A stretch of DNA of 64,000 nucleotides, from the NCBI RefSeq assembly GCF_040493455.1, contig NZ_JANFDA010000006.1, forward strand, positions 124,001 to 188,000, read 5' to 3'. Shown here piece after piece: positions 36,150 through 45,464 of this stretch. Both the position numbers and the translations under genes were made by a program. Source of the stretch: Microcosmobacter sp040493455 (GTDB lineage Bacteria; Bacteroidota; Bacteroidia; Flavobacteriales; Flavobacteriaceae). The notes under the pieces are model-generated. The model saw nothing but the letters and a program-made list of their open reading frames with translations. It had not been told where the DNA came from and searched no databases. The stretch's first letter is position 1; every line of letters begins with the position of its first letter.

Positions 36150-37289
36150 TTATAAGTTAAGTGGAATCATGATATAACCTCCTGTAAGGTCATTGAACCA
36201 AACTTCATATTCATCTTCCACAACTACAGGAATATTACTTCCTCCTTCGGTAGCTACACCAGAAAACTCTGTTGAACCACCCCAAGTTGAGCCTGTATTA
36301 GTCATGAATTGTAAATCTCCAGGTGCTAACGAAACATTACCTGCATACCAAATATGCGAATCGAAAGCTAAAGGAGTCATTGACACATCACCTCCAGTCG
36401 ATCCCGAACCTTGTAGTGTAATACTTGTATAGTCAGCTGCTCCTGTTGCGTTAAATGCTTCAACAGTGTAGCTCATATCTGAAAAGTTGACTGTAAACGT
36501 GTAAAAACCGTCTGCTTCAATTCCGAAACGTCCTGGATCGCTATCTTGAGTTCCAGGATTTCCTGCTATACCTCCAGAAGCTTCGATAGGATCACTTCCA
36601 TCTGGGTAAGTTGTTCCCCATTGTGGTTGCCATAAACCTCTAGTTTCTAAAACCTTAAATCTACCGTCGCCTTCACCTCCACCACCTTTGGTAAAGAAAC
36701 CTGTATATCTGTAAAGATTACTGTTTTCAGCATCTCTAATTAATGGTGGGTTATTGTTATTGTTGTTCCAATCTGCTGCAGTACCATTACCTACTAAGTA
36801 GTAATCTTCGAAAGCATAATTGAAGAACGGAAACACCTCAAAACTTATCACATTAGAACTTACTGGAAGTCCATTTTGCGTTCCAATAGACGAAACCACT
36901 CTTGCATAAATGGTATTCCATGCAAAAGGCGGTAAGCCTGCAGCGCCTACTGCAGAGTTTAGCTCGTTCATTGACAGTGTTACAGAATTTGTACCAGTAA
37001 CATTTGTAGCTGTTATTGGTGCTGTAAATGCCATATCCGAAGATACCTCTACAGCATAGTTTTCTGAAGCTGGCTGACCATAATCAGCAACTGTCCAAGC
37101 AAAAGTAACTGCAGGGTTCCCAGTATTGATAGCATCTAATTCAACCATTGAATTGGTAAGATCCGATAATACTACTGGTGTAGTCTCAGTAGCTGTAAAT
37201 ACTGATGAGTCATCTTCACAGGATACTGCAAAAATCGCCACCATGCATATCGCTACAGAAAAAGTTAATATTTTTTGTATTCTCTTCAT
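36150..37289 (-). CDS. susE: SusE-like outer-membrane lipoprotein
   Basis: A lipoprotein of about 379 aa (lipobox 'FAVSC' near 23) with a SusE N-terminal domain (about 30-170) and a C-terminal CBM-like region (about 170-379, 'YYLVGNGTAADWNNNNNNPP', 'DGRFKVLETRGLWQPQWG'). It is expected on the cell surface, helping bind maltooligosaccharides. I chose the ATG at 37289 although another ATG lies three codons upstream. It lies 2-11 bp after susD and 10 bp before the susF-like gene. Confidence 0.85.
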   Translation of the reverse strand: MKRIQKILTFSVAICMVAIFAVSCEDDSSVFTATETTPVVLSDLTNSMVELDAINTGNPAVTFAWTVADYGQPASENYAVEVSSDMAFTAPITATNVTGTNSVTLSMNELNSAVGAAGLPPFAWNTIYARVVSSIGTQNGLPVSSNVISFEVFPFFNYAFEDYYLVGNGTAADWNNNNNNPPLIRDAENSNLYRYTGFFTKGGGGEGDGRFKVLETRGLWQPQWGTTYPDGSDPIEASGGIAGNPGTQDSDPGRFGIEADGFYTFTVNFSDMSYTVEAFNATGAADYTSITLQGSGSTGGDVSMTPLAFDSHIWYAGNVSLAPGDLQFMTNTGSTWGGSTEFSGVATEGGSNIPVVVEDEYEVWFNDLTGGYIMIPLNL

Positions 37290-37300
37290 TGTTATCATTT

Positions 37301-38896
37301 TTAGTACCCAGGGTTCTGAGTTAAATTTGGATTAGATGATAGACTCAAATTAGGAATTGGATATAAGTCGAAATGATTTGGAATTGCAATTCCATTACTA
37401 CCATTTCCTTTCCAAGCCCAGTTATAATTACCTCCAGTGTATAAACCGTAACGAATTAAATCTTGACGTCTATGAGCTTCCCAATGTAGCTCTCTTGATC
37501 TTTCATCCAAGATGAATTGTAACGTTAAATCCGTTTCGTCAATCATGTTAGGGTTGTTAGCACGAGTACGCAATTCGTTAACCAATTGCACTGCAGTTGA
37601 TACAGATCCTCCGCCACCTCTTAGCGTCGCTTCAGCATACATTAAATACACGTCTGCTAATCTAAATAATGGGAAATCGGTATCTACAAAAGTTTGATCT
37701 ACTCCAAAACCACCTGTAGAGGTTGCATTAGAATACTTTTGAATTATAAATCCTGTATCTCTATCCGATATATCTACAATACCAATAGGTCTTCCTTCAG
37801 AAATGATTGTATTTCTTGCATCACTCCCAAAATCTCCACCTTGCCAAAGCTCGGCAAACTCTCTTCTTACTCTAAGGGCTCCACCCCATCCGCCAGCGCC
37901 AACGCCAACTTCTTCTCCATTTACTTCAATACTACCAACTGAACCGTTAACCATTACAGTTGTTGGCCCAAAGTTTTGAGTAGTAAATCCATCTGATACT
38001 ATAGGGAAGATAATTTCCTTGTTAGCAGAGTTTGTATTGTTATCTGCCATGAAGTTGTGCAGGTAGTTATCAGCTAACTCATATCCAGAACCTAATAGTT
38101 GATTACAATAATTCAAACAATCTGCATATCTATCTTGTCCTATGTATACTTGTGCATTGAGATATAGTTTTGCTAAAATCATATAAGCAACACCTCTATC
38201 TGCTCTACCATATTCATTTTGTCCTGCAGCAATTAAATCTGACTCTATTGCTAGTAATTCAGACTCAATGAAAGAGAATAACTCAGCTCTATTAGCTTCA
38301 GGCAAAACAGCATTGATAGGATCTGCTTCAGTACCAAAGTTGGCTTTTCCGAATAAATCCATCATATAATAATATGATAATGCTCTCAACAATCTTGCTT
38401 CAGCTCGGAAAGCTACAATCTCTTGTCTTGTAGCTTGAGAAACACCTCTACTATCCAATTTAGCATCTGTAGTTTCTCTCAAGAAATTGTTAGCCAATGC
38501 TATTGTAAGGTGAGTTCTACTGTACATTCCTAAGATCAATGGATTTTGCGCAGTCCATATGTTTCTTTGAAGTTCACGTGTTCCAGGATCGTTTTCATAA
38601 GACCAAATCATTTGATCTGCTGCAAGGGTTTGCATGTATAATAATACTCTACCAAATTGGCTAGTACCTGCATCAATTCCTTCAATATTAGAAGATCCTG
38701 CTCCTTCGGTTCCGGTAAGAGCTAAGTTGGCATAAACACCTGCAATTACTTGCCTGTATGCGCCTTCATTTTGAAATAGCTCGCTACCTAATAACGTATC
38801 ATCATCGTTTGGAGTAATATTTAAATCGTCAGTACAAGAGACTATAAATATTAGCATCAACGATAGGATACCAACTATACTAATTCTTTTTTTCAT
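37301..38896 (-). CDS. susD: SusD/RagB-type glycan-binding lipoprotein
   Basis: The 531-aa protein has lipobox 'IVSC' near 21, TPR-rich SusD helices and the terminal 'LYPIPNLSLSSNPNLTQNPGY' signature of this family. It forms the lid of the SusC transporter and delivers glucan oligomers. It lies 6 bp downstream of susC in the standard susC-susD order. Confidence 0.95.
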   Translation of the reverse strand: MKKRISIVGILSLMLIFIVSCTDDLNITPNDDDTLLGSELFQNEGAYRQVIAGVYANLALTGTEGAGSSNIEGIDAGTSQFGRVLLYMQTLAADQMIWSYENDPGTRELQRNIWTAQNPLILGMYSRTHLTIALANNFLRETTDAKLDSRGVSQATRQEIVAFRAEARLLRALSYYYMMDLFGKANFGTEADPINAVLPEANRAELFSFIESELLAIESDLIAAGQNEYGRADRGVAYMILAKLYLNAQVYIGQDRYADCLNYCNQLLGSGYELADNYLHNFMADNNTNSANKEIIFPIVSDGFTTQNFGPTTVMVNGSVGSIEVNGEEVGVGAGGWGGALRVRREFAELWQGGDFGSDARNTIISEGRPIGIVDISDRDTGFIIQKYSNATSTGGFGVDQTFVDTDFPLFRLADVYLMYAEATLRGGGGSVSTAVQLVNELRTRANNPNMIDETDLTLQFILDERSRELHWEAHRRQDLIRYGLYTGGNYNWAWKGNGSNGIAIPNHFDLYPIPNLSLSSNPNLTQNPGY

Positions 38897-38902
38897 AGTT
38901 TT

Positions 38903-41806
38903 TTAAAATTTAATATTAGCACCAACTAAAATATTTCTTGATCTAGGGTAAATGGTATTATCAATACCATTAAACACTTCTGGGTCTAGACCACTATACT
39001 CAGTTATAACAAATACATTTTGTACACCTCCCCAAAGTCTCACGCTTTTTAAGACGTCACTAATGTTGCGGAAAGTATACCCAAGTGTAATGTTATCCAT
39101 TCTTAGGAAAGATGCATTTTCAACATATGCATCTGATATAATATTATCAGCTGTTCTTTGGAAATTAGTCTGTAACACAGACGTAGGGATATTTCCTAAA
39201 ACAGAGTTATCTAGTAATAATTCGTACTGCGCTCTTGCAGAGTTTACGTTGTTGTAAACGTAGTTACCAATATTTGCTCTTAAGTTAAAAGAGAAATCAA
39301 AATTCTTGTAATTAAAGTTTGATTGGAATCCTAAAACAACATCTGCATCTGGAGACTCTTTCAAGTATCTATCTTCATCATTAATGATGTTATCTCCATT
39401 AAGATCTGCATAGGCTCCTTCGATTAGTCTACCTTGAGAGTCTCTAAGCTGTTTGAACACATAGAAAGAGTTAGGTGCTTCACCTTCTCTAAATAACTGG
39501 ATGAAGTTTCCTGTACCACCAGCAATACCTCCTGTGGTTACATCTTGTCCGAAAGCAAGTTCAGTAATTTCTCTATCTAAGAATGTCGCATTGAAATTCA
39601 CATCCCAAGACATGTCTTCTTTATTGATGATATCTAAATTCGTAGTGAACTCAATACCCTGGATTCTTAAGTTTCCAATATTCTGAATGACACTGTTAGA
39701 GAAGTTACTACCATCTGGTACTGGCGCATTAAATAGAAGATCTTCTGAATCTTTTTGGAAGAAATTCAAACTACCTGAAACTTTATCATTAAAAAGTCCA
39801 TAATCAATACCAACTTCTATAGTTTGTGTTTCCTCCCATTTTAAATCTGGATTGATTTCTGAAGGAATCAACGAAGCTACTACAGTATTACCAAATTGGA
39901 ACTGAGAGTTTTCATTACCAGTTCTATAACGACTTAAGAATAAGTCTGTATCTGTAATCTCTTGCTGACCAGTGATTCCATAACCTACTCTTAATTTTAA
40001 GTTTGAAATCGTATTAGAATCTTTCAAGAAGTCTTCATCACTAACTTGCCATGCAAGTGCTCCTGAATAGAAATTACCCCATCTATTGTCTTCACTAAAT
40101 CTAGACGTTCCATCTCTTCTGTAAGTAAAGGTCGCTAGGTATTTCTCGTTATATTTCACATTAGCTCTTCCAAAAAATCCGATGAGAACAATATCTGGAT
40201 CCGCAAACGTATCTCCAATGCTCAATGGATCTACTCTATTCCCTGTGAAGAATCCTTCGTTAGTAAACTTCTGGTAAGAGTAACCTCCCATAATCTCAGT
40301 ATCAAAATCGCCAAATTCTCTTTTGTAACTTAATGTTCCATCTAAAGATTGGTTCTTTCTTATTTGATAATTAACAGAGCTATTTGCAGAAATGTCATCA
40401 TTTGTTGCAAATACAGAGTTGTTAGTAACAAACCCTTCTGTCTCATCATATCCTAAGTTAATTGTAGCTCTAAGTTCTGGTAAAAAATGAAACTTATAAT
40501 CTAAGTTAATATTACCAAATACTCTTTGAGAGTCTCCTATGTTATTCGTTTGTAATAAAGAAGCAACAGGGTTTGTTGTTCCGTTAGACAACACATTTCC
40601 ATCTCTATGCTGGTAGAAACCTCCAAAAGGAGATGTAGGATCTAGCACTGGTTGCGTAGGGTCGTAACGTAATGCAGCACCGATCTGACCTGTATCAGCA
40701 AATCTATTATCTTCAAAAGATAAGTTAGCATTCACATTAACTTTCAAGTGATCGTCAAAAAGACTAGGGTTTAATGATAAAGACAAGTTTCTTCTATCAA
40801 ACAACGATGTCAACAACGCTCCTTCTTGTTTTGTGACTCCAAAAGAAAAACGTGTTGGCAATACATTGAATAAAGATCCTCGTAAAGTTACATTATGAAG
40901 TGCCGATACTGTTTCTCTAAAAATCTCATCTTGCCAATTTGTATTCGCAGTACCAAGTAAACTTGTATCTAAATTAGATCCGTTAATTGGTTGAGAGTTT
41001 ACTAAGTTTCTAAACTCATCTGCAGAAAATACATCTATTTCATCAGCGTTTTCACCAAACGTAAATTGAACGTCATAATCTGCACTAAATGTAGATCGTC
41101 CTTTCTTTGTTACAATGATGATGACACCGTTAGATGCTCTAGAACCATAAATTGCAGTTGCCGAAGCATCTTTCAAAACAGAAAATGATTCTATGTCGTT
41201 AGGATTAATACTTGCTAAAATTCCTCGAGAACCATTTACGTTATCATTCGTAATTGGTAACCCGTCTATTACTATCAATGGATTATTAGATGCATTAATT
41301 GATGATCCTCCTCTAATTCTAATTTCAGAACCAGTACCTGGAGCTCCATCGAGCTTTACAGTAACACCAGCTACACGACCACTAAGAAGGTTTTCTGGAG
41401 TTACAATATTTCCTCTTGTAAAATCTTTGGAAGTTATGGCTTCTACTGACCCAGTCGCATCCTTTTTGGTTGTTGTACCATATCCAATAAGTACAACTTC
41501 GTTTAATTGCGCGATATCTTCAGCAAGTGCTACATCAAGAGTTGATCCTCCTGTATAAGTCACTTCCATGTTTTTATATCCTAGGTAAGAAAAAACTACA
41601 ACGTCTCCCTGATTTAGGTTGATGGTATATTTTCCATCAAAATCTGTAGATGCACCGTTAGTTGTTCCTTTAACGATAACATTTACTCCCGGAAGAGGTA
41701 AACCATTAGCTTCATCTGTTACAGTACCCGAAACTGATGTTTGGGAAAACGCCAAACAAGGAATCAAGAAAACAAATAACAGAAGGCTATTTAAAACTGT
41801 TTTCAT
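38903..41806 (-). CDS. susC: SusC-type TonB-dependent transporter
   Basis: An outer-membrane transporter of about 967 aa. A signal peptide (1-22) is followed by a carboxypeptidase-regulatory-like domain ('VSGTVTDEANGLPLPGVNVIVKG', 23-100), a plug ('DATGSVEAITSKDF', 'GTGSEIRIRGGSSI', about 110-230) and the beta barrel to the C-terminus ('RNILVGANIKF'). It imports alpha-glucan oligomers into the periplasm using TonB. It is the first gene of the minus-strand arm. I used ATG at 41806; another ATG lies two codons upstream. The upstream region carries two candidate regulatory sites. Confidence 0.95.
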   Translation of the reverse strand: MKTVLNSLLLFVFLIPCLAFSQTSVSGTVTDEANGLPLPGVNVIVKGTTNGASTDFDGKYTINLNQGDVVVFSYLGYKNMEVTYTGGSTLDVALAEDIAQLNEVVLIGYGTTTKKDATGSVEAITSKDFTRGNIVTPENLLSGRVAGVTVKLDGAPGTGSEIRIRGGSSINASNNPLIVIDGLPITNDNVNGSRGILASINPNDIESFSVLKDASATAIYGSRASNGVIIIVTKKGRSTFSADYDVQFTFGENADEIDVFSADEFRNLVNSQPINGSNLDTSLLGTANTNWQDEIFRETVSALHNVTLRGSLFNVLPTRFSFGVTKQEGALLTSLFDRRNLSLSLNPSLFDDHLKVNVNANLSFEDNRFADTGQIGAALRYDPTQPVLDPTSPFGGFYQHRDGNVLSNGTTNPVASLLQTNNIGDSQRVFGNINLDYKFHFLPELRATINLGYDETEGFVTNNSVFATNDDISANSSVNYQIRKNQSLDGTLSYKREFGDFDTEIMGGYSYQKFTNEGFFTGNRVDPLSIGDTFADPDIVLIGFFGRANVKYNEKYLATFTYRRDGTSRFSEDNRWGNFYSGALAWQVSDEDFLKDSNTISNLKLRVGYGITGQQEITDTDLFLSRYRTGNENSQFQFGNTVVASLIPSEINPDLKWEETQTIEVGIDYGLFNDKVSGSLNFFQKDSEDLLFNAPVPDGSNFSNSVIQNIGNLRIQGIEFTTNLDIINKEDMSWDVNFNATFLDREITELAFGQDVTTGGIAGGTGNFIQLFREGEAPNSFYVFKQLRDSQGRLIEGAYADLNGDNIINDEDRYLKESPDADVVLGFQSNFNYKNFDFSFNLRANIGNYVYNNVNSARAQYELLLDNSVLGNIPTSVLQTNFQRTADNIISDAYVENASFLRMDNITLGYTFRNISDVLKSVRLWGGVQNVFVITEYSGLDPEVFNGIDNTIYPRSRNILVGANIKF

Positions 41807-41837
41807 ACACATTAATTATTGTTAAATTGGTTTAGTT

Positions 41838-41860
41838 AAGGTTTATATTTATTACTTCTC
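41838..41860. promoter_or_regulatory. 23-bp motif shared with the MFS upstream region (site A)
   Basis: Begins AAGGTTTATATTT and ends TTACTTCTC; 21 of 23 positions match site B at 43183-43205. An inverted AAACCTT lies at 41889-41895. It lies 32-54 bp upstream of the susC start. Probably a common DNA site controlling both arms of the locus; the factor is unknown. Confidence 0.55.
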
Positions 41861-41908
41861 GGGTTAAATCTAATGTAAATTTTATGTTAAACCTTAGCCC
41901 AATTTTTG

Positions 41909-41922
41909 CGAAAACGTTTTCG
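41909..41922. promoter_or_regulatory. LacI-type operator palindrome
   Basis: CGAAAACGTTTTCG is a perfect 14-bp palindrome with the central CG typical of LacI-family operators. It lies between the divergent susC and LacI-type regulator genes, so it is probably bound by that regulator and may control both. Confidence 0.7.
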
Positions 41923-42092
41923 TGTTAACAACTTTTCCAAAAAAGGCAATTATTCAATAAAAACGGGCGAAAAATACCATTTACATAAAAAGGATATGTA
42001 AAAATTATGAAGTTAGGAATGCAAACTCAAATTTAACGTATATTAGCTTAAATAACAACTTTATTTTTTCGTTAACATTTAAACCGAATTTC

Positions 42093-43133
42093 TTGAAAAG
42101 AAAAGTCACTCTAAAACAAATTGCTAAAGAATTGGATGTATCGATTTCTACGGTTTCAAAAGCACTCAGAAATAGCTTAGAAATTAGTGAAGATACTAGA
42201 GAAAAAGTACAGGCATTTGCCAAGCTATATAATTACAGACCAAACAATATTGCACTTAGCCTTAAAAACAGAAAAACCAAGACAATAGGTGTCATTATCC
42301 CTGAGATTGTCCATAATTTCTTTTCAAAAGTCATTAGAGGTATTGAGCTTGTGGCCAATGCCCAAGGCTATAACGTAATTGTAGGGTTGTCTAATGAATC
42401 CTTTGACAAGGAAGTTCTTAATATGGAAATGCTTGCCAATGGTAGTATTGATGGTTTCATTTTATCAATTTCAAAGGAGACATTGCTTCAACAAGATTAT
42501 CATCATTTCAATGAAACAATAAGTCAAGGCATGCCGATTGTGATGTTCGACAGAGTGATTACCGATATCAATTGCGATAAAGTCATTGTGGATGATTTTG
42601 AAGGTAGTAAAAAGGCAGTAAATCATTTAATCTCCAAAGGTTGTAAATCAATCGGATTAGTTACCACCAAAGATTATGTCAGTGTAGGTCGATTGCGTAC
42701 ACAAGGGTATATTGAGGCTATCGAAGACCAAGGTGTGGATTTAAACTCGGATCTTATTCTTAAAGTTGATGACAAAAACGTTTCTGAAGAACATCTTGAG
42801 TCTCTTGAAAAGCAAATCGAGCAACTCTTTGAAAGTAATCCAAAAATGGACGGTGTTTTTGCTGTTAACGAACTCTACGCGCTTATGGCTATGAAAATTG
42901 CTAGAAAACGTGGATTGAAAATTCCTGAAGACATTCGATTTATTGGCTTTACAGATGGAGTGCTATCCAGACATGCCACACCTAGCCTTACCACTGTGAG
43001 TCAGCATGCTCAGAAAATGGGTGAAAAGGCTGCAAAACTCCTCATTGATCGCCTAGATAATGATGAAGATGAAGAGCATTTTGAAACCATAATTATTGAG
43101 ACAGAATTGATTGAGCGAAACTCTACCGAATAA
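42093..43133 (+). CDS. LacI-family transcriptional regulator of the alpha-glucan locus
   Basis: The 346-aa regulator has an N-terminal LacI HTH (5-50, 'TLKQIAKELDVSISTVSKALRN') with hinge helix, then a periplasmic-binding-protein-like sensor domain (60-340). It starts with TTG; no nearby in-frame ATG would retain the HTH. It is divergent from susC and followed by the MFS-GH65 operon 130 bp later. It should sense a maltose-type sugar and act on the 41909-41922 palindrome. Bacteroides uses SusR at this position; no SusR is present here. Confidence 0.92.
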   Translation: MKRKVTLKQIAKELDVSISTVSKALRNSLEISEDTREKVQAFAKLYNYRPNNIALSLKNRKTKTIGVIIPEIVHNFFSKVIRGIELVANAQGYNVIVGLSNESFDKEVLNMEMLANGSIDGFILSISKETLLQQDYHHFNETISQGMPIVMFDRVITDINCDKVIVDDFEGSKKAVNHLISKGCKSIGLVTTKDYVSVGRLRTQGYIEAIEDQGVDLNSDLILKVDDKNVSEEHLESLEKQIEQLFESNPKMDGVFAVNELYALMAMKIARKRGLKIPEDIRFIGFTDGVLSRHATPSLTTVSQHAQKMGEKAAKLLIDRLDNDEDEEHFETIIIETELIERNSTE

Positions 43134-43182
43134 AATTTTCTAGAGCGAAATAAAATTTCTTTACTATATTTACAGCGAAATC

Positions 43183-43205
43183 AAGGTTTGTATTTCTTAC
43201 TTCTC
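43183..43205. promoter_or_regulatory. 23-bp shared motif (site B) in the MFS leader
   Basis: Matches site A at 21 of 23 positions (AAGGTTTGTATTT...TTACTTCTC). It forms the left arm of an inverted repeat, TCAAGGTTT (43181-43189) with AAACCTTGA (43213-43221). A near-consensus -7 box TATATTTA lies just upstream. Confidence 0.5.
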
Positions 43206-43264
43206 ACATAATAAACCTTGATAAGTCTTAGCGCTTATCGTGTTGTTAACCAAATAATTACGAT

Positions 43265-44773
43265 ATGAAAAAGCGTAAATTAAGTTTCTGGGAAATCTGG
43301 AATATGAGTTTCGGTTTCTTAGGAATCCAGTTCGGTTTTGCCCTACAAAATGCAAATACTTCAAGAATTTTTGAAACCTTAGGTGCAGAAGTTGATGAAC
43401 TTGCTGTGTATTGGCTTGCGGCTCCTGTTACAGGACTCATTGTACAACCCATCATAGGATACTTTAGTGACCGTACTTGGCATCCTAAATTAGGACGACG
43501 ACGACCCTATTTCTTAGTAGGTGCAATTCTGGCTTCCATTGCCTTGTGTCTAATGCCAAACTCTCCAGTGCTATGGATGGCTATTGGTACACTTTGGATT
43601 ATGGATGCATCCATAAATATCTCCATGGAACCCTTCCGAGCTTTCGTAGGTGACAATCTTCCTGAAGAACAAAGAACCGTAGGCTTTGCTATGCAAAGTT
43701 TCTTCATTGGTATTGGAGGATTTGTTGGATCTGCTATGCCTTGGGTATTTTCTAATTGGCTAGATATCTCTAGTGAAGCACCAGAAGGTGTTATTCCAGA
43801 TACAGTAAAATATTCCTTCTATATTGGAGCAGCCGCTTTTCTCTTGGCTGTGCTTTGGACAGTAATTAGATCAAAAGAATATTCCCCTGAAGAATTTGAG
43901 GCATTCGAAAAAATGGAAGCAGCTGAGCATGCTTCAGAAAACCAACAAGAAGTTACTACCAATAAGCAAAATACCATAGGGCTTATTATGATGCTAGTAG
44001 GTCTTATCTCGACCATGGGACTAGTATATTTTGAATTGAAAAAAGACTTATACATTTTATCTGTAGGCTTAGCAATTGTTGGACTCTTGTTCTTATTGGC
44101 CGCAGCACTTAGAAAGAAAAATGTTGATAACGGTTTCGTGAACATCATGACAGATTTATTGAGAATGCCAACAACAATGAAGCAGTTAGCATCAGTTCAA
44201 TTCTTTTCATGGTTTGCTATGTTTTCTATGTGGATTTATGCAACCTCTGGAGTCACTAGTCATATCTATGGTACCAGTGATACATCTTCGGCATTATACA
44301 ATGAAGGTGCTGACTGGGTAGGTTTCCTGATGGGAATTAAATTTTTAGTAGCCGCTCTTGTAGCATTTTTAATTCCTGTGCTTGCGAAATACACAAGCAG
44401 GAAAGTTGCGCACTTAGTCTGCTTAACATTAGGTGGCATAGGACTTATCTCATATTTCTTTGTTAGCAACCCAGACTATTTATTAGTTTCCATGATAGGT
44501 GTTGGTATAGCATGGGCAAGTATCTTATCGATTCCTTATGCGATGCTGACAGGTGCATTACCTGCTAACAAAATGGGATATTATATGGGAGTTTTCAATT
44601 TCTTTATTGTAATTCCACAAATCGTAGCAGCATCCATACTTGGATTTATGCTTTCTACTTTTTTTGATAGTGAGCCAATATATGCTTTGGTGGTTGGCGG
44701 CGTATCTATGATCCTTGCAGGATTCTTGACATTAAGAGTAAGTGACAATGCTTCAGTAGAAATTAATGAGTAA
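43265..44773 (+). CDS. MFS sugar transporter (SLC45/maltose-type)
   Basis: The 502-aa inner-membrane protein has about 12 transmembrane helices and the motif 'GYFSDRTWHPKLGRRRPYFLVGA' after helix 2, as in SLC45/GPH-like sucrose-maltose transporters found in Bacteroidota maltose loci. A charged loop splits the halves at about 205-235. It would move maltose from periplasm to cytosol for the GH65 phosphorylase encoded downstream. Its end overlaps the pgmB start by 8 bp. Confidence 0.88.
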   Translation: MKKRKLSFWEIWNMSFGFLGIQFGFALQNANTSRIFETLGAEVDELAVYWLAAPVTGLIVQPIIGYFSDRTWHPKLGRRRPYFLVGAILASIALCLMPNSPVLWMAIGTLWIMDASINISMEPFRAFVGDNLPEEQRTVGFAMQSFFIGIGGFVGSAMPWVFSNWLDISSEAPEGVIPDTVKYSFYIGAAAFLLAVLWTVIRSKEYSPEEFEAFEKMEAAEHASENQQEVTTNKQNTIGLIMMLVGLISTMGLVYFELKKDLYILSVGLAIVGLLFLLAAALRKKNVDNGFVNIMTDLLRMPTTMKQLASVQFFSWFAMFSMWIYATSGVTSHIYGTSDTSSALYNEGADWVGFLMGIKFLVAALVAFLIPVLAKYTSRKVAHLVCLTLGGIGLISYFFVSNPDYLLVSMIGVGIAWASILSIPYAMLTGALPANKMGYYMGVFNFFIVIPQIVAASILGFMLSTFFDSEPIYALVVGGVSMILAGFLTLRVSDNASVEINE

Positions 44774-45422
44774 AAAAGGTTTCATATTCGATCTGGACGG
44801 TGTTATCGTAGACACAGCAAAATATCACTTCTTGGCATGGCGAAAGCTTGCCAATAGCTTAGATATTGACTTTTCAGAGACTCAAAATGAGCAACTAAAA
44901 GGCGTAAGTAGAGTACGCTCCCTGGAAAAAATATTGTCATGGGGAGACATTACCATATCCGAAGACAAGTTTATGGAGCTTATGGCTAAAAAAAATGATG
45001 ATTATCTAACACACATCAATACTATGGATGAAAACGAAATCCTTGCCGATGTTCCAAAAGTGTTAGAGCATTTGAAAGAGCAAAAACAGCCTATTGCTTT
45101 AGGCTCTGCCAGTAAAAATGCGCGCACCATTTTAAAGAAAGTTGGACTCTATAAATCTTTCGATACCATTGTAGACGGAAATGATGTCTCTAAAGCAAAA
45201 CCAGATCCCGAAGTATTCCTTATTGCTGCTAAACAACTAAACACAAATCCTGAAGACTGTATCGTTTTTGAAGATTCAGTTGCAGGTATACAAGCTGCTA
45301 ACACAGCCAACATGATATCAATTGGTATTGGTGAAGAAAGTATTCTTGGTGAGGCAGATTATGTATTCAAAGATTTTACCCAAATCTCAAGTGAATTTAT
45401 AACCGAATTGATAACTAATTAA
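44766..45422 (+). CDS. pgmB: Beta-phosphoglucomutase
   Basis: A HAD-family mutase of 218 aa. The nucleophile motif 'FDLDGVIVDT' is at 8-17, the cap loop 'LKGVSRVRSLEKIL' at about 46-60, and the later HAD motifs are 'LGSASKNA', 'KAKPDPEVF' and 'FEDSVAGI'. It converts beta-glucose 1-phosphate from the GH65 phosphorylase to glucose 6-phosphate. It overlaps the transporter gene and lies 42 bp before the phosphorylase, the usual pairing for maltose phosphorylase loci. Confidence 0.95.
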   Translation: MSKKGFIFDLDGVIVDTAKYHFLAWRKLANSLDIDFSETQNEQLKGVSRVRSLEKILSWGDITISEDKFMELMAKKNDDYLTHINTMDENEILADVPKVLEHLKEQKQPIALGSASKNARTILKKVGLYKSFDTIVDGNDVSKAKPDPEVFLIAAKQLNTNPEDCIVFEDSVAGIQAANTANMISIGIGEESILGEADYVFKDFTQISSEFITELITN

Positions 45423-45464
45423 AAGAACAACTGGTGGTTTTTAATCAGCCAGTCTTAATATAAA

